Shown piece after piece: positions 11,238 to 21,253 of a stretch of DNA of 64,000 nt. A model generated the notes under the pieces. It saw nothing but the letters and a program-made list of their open reading frames with translations. It was not told the DNA's origin and did no database searches. A program made the translations under genes and the position numbers. Source of the DNA: Cylindrotheca closterium (lineage: Eukaryota; Bacillariophyta; Bacillariophyceae; Bacillariales; Bacillariaceae). The stretch spans positions 673,657-737,656 of the forward strand of contig CAKOGP040001758.1 of the NCBI GenBank assembly GCA_933822405.4, in the 5' to 3' direction. The stretch's first letter is position 1. Each line of letters opens with the position of its first letter.

Positions 11238-11516
11238 ATGACAGAACCCAATGCAGCCGCGTCCGCTACGCCCGCAATGCTTGCCATGCGTGGAGGTGTA
11301 GAGTACAGATGTGGTGATTGTGGAGCAATCAACGTTGTCAAAGCCTCCGATCCCGTCCGTTGCCGTCAATGCGGATTTCGCATTTTGTACAAGTTGCGCA
11401 CAAAGCGATGTAGGTGCCCTCGAGCTTCCGCACATCATGTTCTTACCCATATCGATAATTAAACTCACGTCGTCCTAACTATGCTGTTTACAGTGATCCA
11501 ATTTGAAGCACGATAA
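11238..11516 (+). CDS. RPB12: RNA polymerase I/II/III shared subunit RPABC4 (Rpb12)
   Basis: Exons 11238-11409 and 11494-11516 give a 64-residue protein, the usual size for this subunit. It has the [10 protein letters not shown] and CRQCG zinc-ribbon halves and the C-terminal signature that ends TKRLIQFEAR once the 84-bp intron (GTAGGT...CAG) is removed; without splicing the conserved tail is lost. The family product is a zinc-binding peg at the Rpb3/Rpb11-type assembly platform of all three nuclear RNA polymerases. The N-terminal 20 residues are Ala-rich and variable as in relatives. The gene starts 135 bp outside the right inverted repeat of the neighbouring element. Confidence 0.95.
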
Positions 11517-11795
11517 ATGATCCATTGATGGCTGTCCAGTTTCCGAAAACGAGTTAACATCACGAATGGATCGGCTGTTGCGTGATAATAATAATTGGGG
11601 TATGTCGTTGGGAACTGCCCACAAAGAAGTGCACAACCTGATAGATTGGCACTTTTGGCTACATGTGGAGTGTTTGGGACTACTACAATAGCTTTGCAAA
11701 TGAATCTAATCTTTTATATCAAAGCATCTCTGTCGAGAAAATATGTTATGTTTTGTAGGTTCTTTTCAAACCTAGTCCTATCTGTCCTTTTTTAT

Positions 11796-12992
11796 CTAGT
11801 GCAAAACTAGCAATCGGTTCTCAGTTGATCGTGTAGTATATATAACTAGTTCTGCACTCTTGTAGCCCAGTTGCTGCTGGCAGAAAGCAGCACGCGATAG
11901 ATCAAACAGTTGCTTTATCCGTATTCCAAGCAGAGATTTCTCTTCTCTCGTGAAGTGCCTCTCGAACTCCTGTGAGGGAATGAAATCCTTTTCTAGGTCT
12001 TCCATTGCTTTCTCAAGGTTTTTCTTGGCAAGTGATGCGACTGAGAAGAGATCTGGCAAAGTGCTTGCCTCTGAATCGGATAGACTGGTGGCGTGTTGTT
12101 GTGGAATGTTTCGGGAATCTTTGGTGCCAGCTGTCGTGTCGCCCTTCTCTGCTTTTCTCCTCTTTGCTGATTTATTCTTCTTCTCCTGAAGACTTGCCCA
12201 TTGACTTACAGCAGTAGCGACGACGAAATCTTCCTCTGACAAACCGGTTGATTCCCAAAACTCCCTGCCCGAAAAGCTATCAAACGTGCAAAGGTAGTGG
12301 CAACAGGTAGCAATGGCAGTTGGTGGAGGGGGGCACTGCCCAGAGTTCTGCACTGACCTCGATAGTGCATGTAGAGTCAAGTCACAGGCTGGACCACAGA
12401 GGTGTTTGGACATGCAGAGTGTTTTCTTCCCCACTTGTCCATCGTCACAGTTGTCGAAGTAGTGATCCAGCTGCAATGATCCAATATCGACGATGACGCG
12501 TTCTATGACGGGAGCTTTTTCTTCTCTTGTTTTCTCCTCTCGTGCTTGTTCTATAACCTTCTTCTCGGATCTTGCCAACAAATGACGATCTCGGCAGTGA
12601 TTCTGTGCAAAGTTTTGGCGGTCAATCATGATATGATCCAATGTCGCATTCGTGGAACGCTGCAATCTGTCGGATAATCTCGCGGTTCCTGCTCCGAGTT
12701 CAATAGCTCGAGTAGTTTCGCTATTCAAAGCATTTATGCGTCGCAAGTGGCCAATGATGGAAACTTCTTGGAGGACATGCTTGCCACCTTCTTCCCCTTG
12801 GTTGTCGACATTGGCTTCTCCAATAATGTAGTCTTGCGATGTTAAGATTTCTTGAAAAGGAACCTTTGGTAGAAACTTTGAAATCACATCAAGCTTGGCA
12901 ATTAGTCTCTGAACTTGTTCACCCGTAATGTTCTGAACCTTCGACCTGGAGTTTTTCCCTAATCCATCTTGCCTTGAAGGTGCATGGCTCAT
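11796..12992 (-). CDS. TRM13: tRNA 2'-O-methyltransferase TRM13
   Basis: A 398-residue unspliced protein of the TRM13 methyltransferase family, which 2'-O-methylates position 4 of the acceptor stem of certain tRNAs using SAM. Visible family features are the SAM-site core ELGAGTARLSD near residue 95, the MSKHLCGPACD block near 200 and the CCHYLC motif near 230. The frame continues upstream of ATG 12992-12990 to a TTG but holds no earlier ATG, so I start here. The N-terminal CHHC and CCCH zinc fingers typical of fungal and animal TRM13 are not seen; either this lineage lacks them or an upstream exon was missed. A Lys-rich insert (about residues 270-300) looks disordered. The 3' end converges on RPB12 with about 280 bp between. 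Confidence 0.88.
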   Translation of the reverse strand: MSHAPSRQDGLGKNSRSKVQNITGEQVQRLIAKLDVISKFLPKVPFQEILTSQDYIIGEANVDNQGEEGGKHVLQEVSIIGHLRRINALNSETTRAIELGAGTARLSDRLQRSTNATLDHIMIDRQNFAQNHCRDRHLLARSEKKVIEQAREEKTREEKAPVIERVIVDIGSLQLDHYFDNCDDGQVGKKTLCMSKHLCGPACDLTLHALSRSVQNSGQCPPPPTAIATCCHYLCTFDSFSGREFWESTGLSEEDFVVATAVSQWASLQEKKNKSAKRRKAEKGDTTAGTKDSRNIPQQHATSLSDSEASTLPDLFSVASLAKKNLEKAMEDLEKDFIPSQEFERHFTREEKSLLGIRIKQLFDLSRAAFCQQQLGYKSAELVIYTTRSTENRLLVLH

Positions 12993-13436
12993 TTTTCTGT
13001 GTTGATGTCTTCGTATTTTCAGTTGTTGGCTTTGTGTGGCACAGGCAGACGACAATGAGGCACGACTATTCCAGTACCTGATTTGAATTTGAAAACTTCG
13101 CGTGTTCTAATTTTGAATCTCGTCTTGAGTCGTCGTCGATGTGTTATGGTGGTAATCGAAGTTTTATAGTACTGCTTGTGTACAGTATAGCAAAATCTTG
13201 AATATACATGTGTCTGTTACCACTGTGAACACTTATTATCCCGCGGGAACAGTTCGATGTTTGAACATTCAAACGCAGCTTTTGAGGATAAACCTCAAAT
13301 GAAGCATCGGAATTGTGCATCACTTTCCAGCCTAATGTACACTGAATCATCGACATGACTGTTGCTACCCACAGATCTGCACACAACACCAAGAGACTGA
13401 CTCTTCCAATTTCGGATGCGTCCTCTTCTATCATGA

Positions 13437-13883
13437 AGAACCCAGCTGCAAAGACGCCTCCGATACACGAAGAAACTGAATGTAGCAACAGCACCTGGGA
13501 AACTATTGACATTTTCCCTACCACCATCGAGCAGAATCAATTACTTGAGGGTCAACGGGCCAAGAAGCGATGCATCGAAAAGGAAAGCTTCGAAAAAGAA
13601 ACGACCACCTGGAACATCAGCAGCTGTGACACTATTGACACCTTCCCTTCCACCATCGAGCAGCAAGAATTACTTGATGGAAAATGTTGCAAGAAGCAGT
13701 AGACCACCAAGAAGCGATGCGTCGAAAAGGAAAGTTTCGAAAAAGGAAGGTTCACCTGTAACAGAAAGAGCTGCGAATTCAGTGACATTTTCCCTACCAC
13801 CATCGAGCAGAATCAATTACTTGAAAGTTGATGCTGCAAGCAGTAAACCAAGAAGCGATGCGTCGAAAAAGAAAAGCAAGTAA
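13437..13883 (+). CDS. Possible exon of a basic repeat protein, start not found
   Basis: One plus-strand frame stays open for 148 codons through three tandem DNA repeats and ends at TAA 13881-13883. Each unit encodes a segment like SLPPSSRINYL followed by PRSDASKRK, Lys/Ser-rich and nuclear-looking. Length differences between units are multiples of three, and one of the visible substitutions (GCA to GCG) is silent only in this frame, which supports it over the ATG-started frame at 13355-13702 that runs into a stop in unit two. No ATG precedes the repeats after the TGA at 13434-13436, so it would need an upstream exon or be a remnant. No family recognised. Confidence 0.35.
   Translation, partial: RTQLQRRLRYTKKLNVATAPGKLLTFSLPPSSRINYLRVNGPRSDASKRKASKKKRPPGTSAAVTLLTPSLPPSSSKNYLMENVARSSRPPRSDASKRKVSKKEGSPVTERAANSVTFSLPPSSRINYLKVDAASSKPRSDASKKKSK
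13497..13882 (+). repeat. Three degenerate tandem repeats of about 100-150 bp
   Basis: Units begin near 13504, 13632 and 13784 with a shared core around TTTTCCCTACCACCATCGAG and each contains AAGAAGCGATGCRTCGAAAA. The third unit is truncated. Unit lengths differ by small indels. Confidence 0.8.
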
Positions 13884-14083
13884 GAGCACATGGTGCCGCC
13901 TTCCGCCCAATATTCAGTGGACTACAAAACTAGTACCGGTAGCAGATATCAGAAGTGAGGCCGTTGGAGACAACAAGGTGCACAAGCTTACGTGCAGATC
14001 TAATATTCCTTGGGTAACTAATGTACATATGAAAATCTATACAGCTTTAATGTTTTGCAGCAAGAACGTTTGGTGGTTTTGCT

Positions 14084-17000
14084 CTAGCTCGCAGGATCGT
14101 CGCCATTCACAATTGCCTCGGCGAAGTCAAGATGATCCAGTATGTTTGACGATTTCTCGTCCCAAGTCACTTGGCATTTGCCAGGTCTTCTGGAGCTTCG
14201 CACTGTGGTACTTCTAATAGAACCGAGCTCGCCACCATCAAAACTGAACTCATCATCGGAGTATATCTTATACCAGTCTTGTTTGCGGAAGTGTTCACGA
14301 ATCTCCATTGAAGACTTGCTCTTGAGCTCGGTCGCTCCAGGGGCGCCCTTGTACGCAACAGCAATCAAGTTTCCACAAGCAGCTTCCATTTTTTTCTCGT
14401 ACTTTTTCATGACCTTTGATAGTGTTTCCACGTCGTTGACTATTTGAGATGTTAGCGTGACTGTGCTGACATCAGATTTCCCAGAGTGCACCGAGCCGAC
14501 TTCATTGCGTCGATGTCTTCTTCGTCTCGTGGCCTTTTGTAACATCGAGCGACAGAGCTCTTCGCCTTCTAACTTCCACTTCATACGGTTGTTCTTCGCC
14601 TGTCGTAAGAGTTGTTGGCAGACGATGTTCAGTACACCACATTCACTCAGGTTGGTGGCCAAAGGAATCACCCAATTGTCGAAGAACCAGAGTTCACCCT
14701 TGTACCAACCATCTGAAGGATCCTTATCTGATCGGCCTTCCGCGAACGCGTCGTACATTTCAAAGAAAAGGCATTCATTCCAAAGGCGATAGAGATTCCA
14801 CTCTTGCATAGTGTGAGCAACGTCAGACGTTTGCATAATGTGTTCCATAACAATCGTAGCTCGGCAATTCGCCTCTTCGTCTTGGCATGTGAAATCTGAC
14901 GGACCTTCCGGGAAACTCTTCTCCCAGCGCTTTTTCCTCAGAGCTCGAAGATCACTGTCGAAAATGTCAGTAGCCATGACACAGTTGACCAGAAGATTAC
15001 GAAAGCGCCCTTGCTCATTATTTGACTCAAAGAGACACTTGTGCAAATTTCGGAAGCTATCAGTCATCAATATTTCCCAAGCAATAACGATAGAGTTTTG
15101 CTCAGCGATGCTCTTGTTGCAGAACTTCTCTGCAAGTTCAGGTTTTTCTTCGGCAAGTTGCCCATTAGGCACACCCGTATGACCCACATCGTGAACCAAA
15201 GCCGAGAGGACGATTGAAAATCTAGCAAGTGGATCGCATGCAAAGCCGTTTTCGCTGGCACTGGAAAGAAGAAGATTTGCCAAATGAGCTACATGACTCG
15301 CATGGAGGAAATTGTGAAATCCATTTTTCTGGTATCCAGAAGCTATCATGGCAACCAAGTTGCGAAGCTCTGACAGAACCACAGGTGATAAATCGGGTCT
15401 CGAGATACCCTCCTTCGCTTTCTGAACTCCTTCGATTTTCTTTTGCATCTCGATCACCATCTTGATTTCATCAAACGGGGTACTCAGAGTTCCAGCCATC
15501 GAAGATTTCTGGTCGAAATTGTCTTCCGCCGCTGTGTGGCTCATGACAACATCAAACAAGAGTCTCTCGAGCAATTGGACATTAGCAGTGACGAGACTAG
15601 AAATTTTGTTTTCCGAGTCCACCTTTGCAGCAGGAAGAAGGCTCGCTGCAAGCCATTCTTTACCACTCTTCCTCCAAGTTGCCATGTTGCGAGCTGCACT
15701 GTCTGCAAGATATGATGCTTGCGGTAAGATTCTTTCCAACTCAGAGACCAGTGGAACGACAGCATCATCAAAGAATAAAGTCTGCTCGTGGTACCAACCA
15801 ACTCGAGGATCATCGGCCCGTCCATCGTCATAAGCCTGCATGACTTCTTGGAATTCGCGATGATTCCAACTCAAGAAGAGATCAAACCGTTGGCTATAGT
15901 GTCCGATTTCTGCCATTGCAAGAATTGCTGCCAAACTAGCCCCACGAGAGCTTCGTGAATCGGTACTTGGTTCATTTACTGCCCTTATGGCCTTGATGAT
16001 TTCGCGAACCGACTGTGCAGATTCGATATTCGACGATAGAACCAACTTGCGAAGGGTGCTTCGGAAGGTGGGATAGCCAAATGAAATCTCTTCGTAGAGA
16101 TCCGGAAATTCTTCTTCGAGAAGTTCGAAAGCGGAAGAAAAGGAATACCTCTCTTGGTAACAGCCTCTGTTCTTGTGTTTTTGGAAAATGATGTGGTTGC
16201 TGGCCTTCAATTGTTCATTTTTCAAGCCACTGTGATTTACGTTGTGAATCACTGCAGCGAAGAGCAGAATAAAGCGATCCCAAGGGTCTTTCCCCAGCGC
16301 AAACGGATTTGTCTCATCTTCCGACCGATCGTTCCATAAGAAGTCTGCCCTGAGGAAGACTTCTGCAGAGTGAGCAAAATTATGAAATGCATTGGTACCA
16401 CTGTGAAGCTCAGCGATAGATTCAACATAGCCGCGGAGTTGTACAGACATGATCTCCATTCTATTTCCTTCCTTATGAACACAAGCAGATAATGCAGAAA
16501 GCAGAGTCTCGTACACCTTGGAGATTAACTCCTGCTGGGACAAGGAAGTTTGCCAGCAGAGATCATCCCAATTTCTGTTCAAGCTGAAAAGCTGCTCTTG
16601 AGAAAACTCTATGATTGCACCAAACCCATCGTCAACATTATCCATGTCGATATCATCCTCAATGTCATCCTCGAGCAACTTATCATTACTGTCTACGCTT
16701 GAGTTCTCCATGAAGTCATCGAAAGATGATTCGCTGCTTCTGCAGCTTGATGCCTCGTCAAAACCGCTTGAAGACCCACCACCAGAGGATCCACCACTCA
16801 GAGAACCAGATTCTCCACCTAATCGAAACAGGCCTCCGCGTCGAAAGTAGCGTCGCATCTTCCATTTCTTTGAAGATAGCATTGCTGCAGTTTCCTCGTT
16901 GAGGCACTCTAAAGCCTCTGCGTTTGCTTCATGATTGTCTGTAGTCGCACCGTTGAGCCAATATGTATAGTGTTCTCCCTTCCCCTTCATATCCACTAGG

Positions 17001-19141
17001 CCCCTTGGCGTAAAGCTAAACTGTTGTGCATCCTCCTTGCCAAGGTGTTTCAGTCGACCGAAGAGGGCACTGGAACAGTGGATCTTTCCTGCAATAGCAG
17101 TGGATTCATGACGAGCTGTCGTGTTGACCATGTCTCCTGCAGAAGAATCACAAAACGGATGAGATGATTGTTTGATTCCAAAGGGACGTTGCAAACGCCA
17201 CATTTACGTACCAAACAAGCAATAACGAGGCGTCATTGTTCCAACAACCCCAGATGTACAACTTCCAGTGTGGATACCAATGCGTAGTTGAATTGGTTCG
17301 CCGTCCACGGGAGACTTGATGTGCTGCACACAATGTGAAACGGCAAGCGCAAAATTTGCAACATTCTCGGCGTGGTACTCACTTGGCTCCGGAAGCCCTG
17401 AGCAACACCTGTGCGAGAAAAAAAGCGAGGGGCATGAGCAATTGATATGGATGGAATGGCAACAGCAAGAAGATCCGTAGTCGTCAACTTACATGTACGC
17501 ATCTCCGACAGTTTCAACCTTGTACAGATTAAAATGCTTTACAAGGTGGTCCATCACTGAATAAAGCTGGTTCATCATATCGATGACATCCCAAGGGTCG
17601 ACCAGATCACAAATCTGAGTAAAGCCAACGATATCGGAGAAGAACAATGTGACATTACTATGGAACTTTGGCTCCACCGATTTTCCCTTTCGGAGTTCCT
17701 CAGCGACCCCTTTGGGAATGATACTATAGAGTAGTGCGTTGGATAGACGTTGTTCGTACTTGAGCTTGCGGTTGAGTTTGTCCAACTTGTGTGCCTTGCC
17801 GGCTTCTTGAGTGACATATTCGCCCAAGAAGATGGCATCGCGTTGGCTAGTAGTCAGGGGCAAATCCGACAGCGTCAATCGCATCTTCTCGAGCTCGGCA
17901 ACGTTGCCGACCTCGGGAAGGAGCGAGAACAGGATCTTGTCCTTTGAGAGCTGAATCATGGCAGCCTTGAATTTGATATCATTTTCTTCATTGGCATCTT
18001 TGTGTTGTAAATTATCAATTTGGGCAATGGCAACGCGCCTTCGGTTGCCCTTGGAAGCCGGTACCACGAAGAAGTGTTGGTCCGATACTTTCTTCAGTGT
18101 CTTCCAGTTCCAGCTTCCGTTCATATTGGGACGTGTGACTTCGAGAACATCTCCAATGTGAGTACCGACGATCTCTTCGGCACGCCTTTCCAATACTCTT
18201 GGTAATATGTCGCCTGTTTGTAGCACTTGGAAGTCTCTGTTGACGAGGACATGAAATGGAAAGACCTCCCTCATTTTCTTCATAGTGATGCCCCCAACTT
18301 GTCCCTCGTCACGAGTGGTGAGAGACAAAGAGGATTCCGGTTTGATATTCGCAGAATCATCCATGACACTATCCTCATCTTGAGAATTTTGCAGATTCGC
18401 TCTGAAGGGACACCTGTTAGTGAAGGATGTCCTACCAATCACATTCGATTCCATACCCTTTTTTCGAGAAAAGGGGCACCCATTGGGCGTGACAACGCTG
18501 TCCAAGCTGACATGGTTTTCTTCGCTTTCGACTATAGGCCTTGGCGATAACTTGAATTGTTTGGCAGCATCGACAGCCGTGATGCGCCAAGTAGTAGACG
18601 AAGCCCCATCTTCGTCCTGGAGAGCTTGCTGATCCATTCTTATCTCGACGTCAAAGAATCTGTCGGCAATTTCGGAAACAATTCCAACAACCCAAGGAAC
18701 CAAGAGGTTCCCTCGCTTGCTTGTATAGTGCAACAAGATGGACCCTTCCACCCAGTCGCAATCTTCGCACCAAAAGACTGGAGGACAGTAGTTGTCTCCA
18801 GGAAAGCTTCTTTGAATGTGATCGTGCATAGCATTCAGATTAGACAACCACTGACGTAGAGTGGAACCTTGACACTTCAAAAGGGCACCATAGCCATTAT
18901 CAAAATGATACTGAATGTTGTATCGGCCATATGACTCGAGTATATCAGTTGATGTAATATTCAACTCTTGGGAAGCAGCTTCCACAAGATCCTTCCATGT
19001 CTCGTATCGGTAGTAAGTTCTTGTGACAAATGCGTTGTCAGCAACCTCGCATCCTGCTCGAGCCTTAATGGCATGCCATGTGTCAATATCATGGTTGTGT
19101 ATCACCCAGGCTTCGAAAATTTCATAGACTAGTCCGTGCAT
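14084..19141 (-). CDS. Soluble guanylyl cyclase-phosphodiesterase fusion: H-NOX, HNOBA, cyclase, two PDE domains
   Basis: Exons 19141-17493, 17408-17212 and 17136-14084 join in frame to 1,632 residues without membrane spans. Residues 1-180 form an H-NOX domain with the proximal heme histidine His106 and the Y-x-S-x-R heme-propionate motif (Tyr139, Ser141, Arg143). An HNOBA segment follows at about 285-470, then a class III cyclase domain with metal aspartates Asp503 and Asp547 and guanylyl-specificity residues Glu543 and Cys613 (RYCLFG). After an acidic linker come two class I PDE-type HD domains. The second keeps His1223, His1264-Asp1265, AEQNS and Asp1387, so it looks active; the first has His867 and His913 but Asn914 and Glu1025 where metal aspartates belong, so it looks catalytically dead. 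By family, the H-NOX should sense NO (or O2/CO), the cyclase make cGMP and the last domain hydrolyse it. First ATG in frame used. Confidence 0.93.
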
Positions 19142-19662
19142 GATTTCCGAATTTTTTTATAATGAGCTGTGAGAAGATACCGTCCCCGAAATCGGGACAG
19201 AAGCTTAGAAGCTTGATGGGGGGTTCGGAGGCTTTTACGTGTGACAGTGAAGACGACATCATAAATGTGATCACAGTGTTCGGATCTGTGATATCAAAGT
19301 GGCCCATGTTGGACTGTAATCTCTATGTATACGAGCGCCAAATTGTCCGATTAGAAAGCTCGTGTGAAATAGCTTGGTCCAAATCCGAATCGTACTGTAT
19401 TAGATCTGCCCCTTTCGCTAAGGTGATCACAAGATAAAATATTGAAAACAACACTTCCCCTCCCCTTGAAGCTTCCTGATGCGACACTTCGCAAAGCTCT
19501 TTGCATCAGCCTTCGTCAACCATCAGCCTTCGTTGGACGCGGAGAACGGAACTATTTGAGCTCTGTTGGTCGACCAAACGGACTAGAAACCAAATCGGTG
19601 TTGCGACATTTCTCAGCGAAGCTGCCATCAGTACATGCATGTACTGTACATCCTTTGGAGCA
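19142..19662. promoter_or_regulatory. Divergent promoter region
   Basis: This 521-bp gap lies between the start codons of the cyclase-PDE gene (minus) and the NYN ribonuclease gene (plus), so it must hold both promoters unless starts are misassigned. The plus frame remains open back to 19501 but without an ATG in good context. No specific binding site is claimed. Confidence 0.4.
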
Positions 19663-21207
19663 ATGGTACGACCGAGACTAGTACAAGAAGGTGTACCGAT
19701 CTATGGGCCTGGGTCAGAAGCGGAATATTCACAAAACAGTCAGAATCATAATGACCATGCAATGGAAAGCAGACCGAACCCACCACCTGCGTCGGCGCCA
19801 TCTAGGCTCGTTGGACCACACAAAATGTCGTCATTGCAACGAGCTGCAGGTGCCTCAGCGTCACATCGAAATGCAAAGTATAGGTCATCAGCATTATCGA
19901 AAAAAAAGAAAACGAGTTACACCATTGGAGGTTCATCCACCCTTGAAGCCAAAACAACTACTTCAAGCTCTTACTCGAATGATCCCCCTTTGAAATCTCA
20001 GGATGGGATGGAATCACGCACGCAACAACAGCATTCCCACAACTATACTGTGGGTAACCCCCAGCATGAACAAGATGCCCCGTCTCACAATGGGGCGTAT
20101 CAGAAAACAGTTGAAAATGACCACATGATGGAAGACGATCCCATGTCTCCTTACAATCAGAACAACAACAACCATGGTTACAACCACGGAAATTCATCGC
20201 ATCAATACCATCGCCAACCTATTCCTCATGCTAGTCTAGGCCCGCTGTCCCCCACTCCTGAACCTCCAACCTCCTTTATTATTGGTGGCAGCAGTCCCAT
20301 TCCACCATCGCACCAATATCAACAACAACCAATTCCGCATCCAAGTCAGCCCATCTCCGCACCTCCAACGTACTATGGAGACAGCAGTCCATTGCCACCA
20401 TTGCACCACTATCAGCAACAGCCTATTCCGTATTCAAGCCCCGGTCCGATTCCACCCGCTCCTGCAACTCAAACGTCTTATGCTATTGGTGGCAGCAGCC
20501 CCGCTTCACAGTCTCGACCACAAAGCGTGGAAAAAATGGAAGGCGTGCAAGATCATGGCAGCAAAACGCCACTTGTCGTTCTGGACGGAGCCAATGTTGC
20601 TCATTATTATGCGGATGCTTTGGCGGCCATGAACACAACCTTTAGCGACAAGAGTCGTCGCAGAGGCAAACCAGAACCAGATACTCGTGGCATTCAAGTG
20701 GCCACAGATTATTTTCTATCGGTAGGCGTTCGTGTTTTAGTGGTTTTGCCGCAATACTGGATGCGCAAGAAACCAAGGCCAGGTGATACTAGTAGCCAGA
20801 ATGCAATGATGGACACCAATCAAATGGATATTTTGAAAGATTTGAATGACAAGGGTTTAATTGTGGCATCGCCTCCAGCCGATGATGACGATGCTTATGC
20901 TTTGACGATTGCCAAACGAGAAGAAATGAGGGCTGTTCGACAACGGAACGGTGAAGGGCCAGGATTTGTTTTGAGTAATGACATGTTCCGTGATGCACAA
21001 GCGCGTGATCCTACTGGAGTCATGAAAGAGTGGTTGAAGGAAGGAAGAAATGAGACCATTGGACCAGGAAGAATTTCATACGCTTTTTGTGACATGGGTA
21101 CAATGGATGATCATGGAGACCGAATCTTGGATTTTGTGCCGAATCCTAGGCATCCCTTGGTGATTTACGTGGAGGGGCTGCATCATCAGACCATTTTGAA
21201 TAGATAA
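19663..21207 (+). CDS. NYN/PIN-like ribonuclease of the Zc3h12a type with repetitive Pro/Gln-rich N-terminus
   Basis: The 514-residue product ends in a domain of about 210 residues like the RNase_Zc3h12a (Regnase) NYN fold. Acidic residues expected at the metal site are present: Asp308 in LDGANV, the run Asp407-Asp410, and Asp440 in LSNDMF. Members of this family are Mg-dependent endoribonucleases that degrade mRNA or RNA precursors; no CCCH zinc finger is seen here. Residues about 170-290 contain roughly three imperfect copies of a 33-residue unit with HxYQQQPIP and ending GGSSP or similar, and a Lys-rich patch lies earlier. I choose ATG 19663 (G at -3, G at +4) over ATG 19639, whose context is poor. 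Confidence 0.82.
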   Translation: MVRPRLVQEGVPIYGPGSEAEYSQNSQNHNDHAMESRPNPPPASAPSRLVGPHKMSSLQRAAGASASHRNAKYRSSALSKKKKTSYTIGGSSTLEAKTTTSSSYSNDPPLKSQDGMESRTQQQHSHNYTVGNPQHEQDAPSHNGAYQKTVENDHMMEDDPMSPYNQNNNNHGYNHGNSSHQYHRQPIPHASLGPLSPTPEPPTSFIIGGSSPIPPSHQYQQQPIPHPSQPISAPPTYYGDSSPLPPLHHYQQQPIPYSSPGPIPPAPATQTSYAIGGSSPASQSRPQSVEKMEGVQDHGSKTPLVVLDGANVAHYYADALAAMNTTFSDKSRRRGKPEPDTRGIQVATDYFLSVGVRVLVVLPQYWMRKKPRPGDTSSQNAMMDTNQMDILKDLNDKGLIVASPPADDDDAYALTIAKREEMRAVRQRNGEGPGFVLSNDMFRDAQARDPTGVMKEWLKEGRNETIGPGRISYAFCDMGTMDDHGDRILDFVPNPRHPLVIYVEGLHHQTILNR

Positions 21208-21253
21208 AACAAAAGTCACAAATCTATCCCCATCATTCGATCATTTCTATCCA

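Noticed and set aside
13355..13702. ATG-started 115-codon frame over the tandem repeats
   Set aside because: It runs into a stop in the second repeat unit and the substitutions fit the alternative frame better.
14142..15833. Several plus-strand frames of 60 to 123 codons over the cyclase-PDE gene
   Set aside because: All are Ser/Leu-rich shadows of a strongly conserved minus-strand coding sequence.
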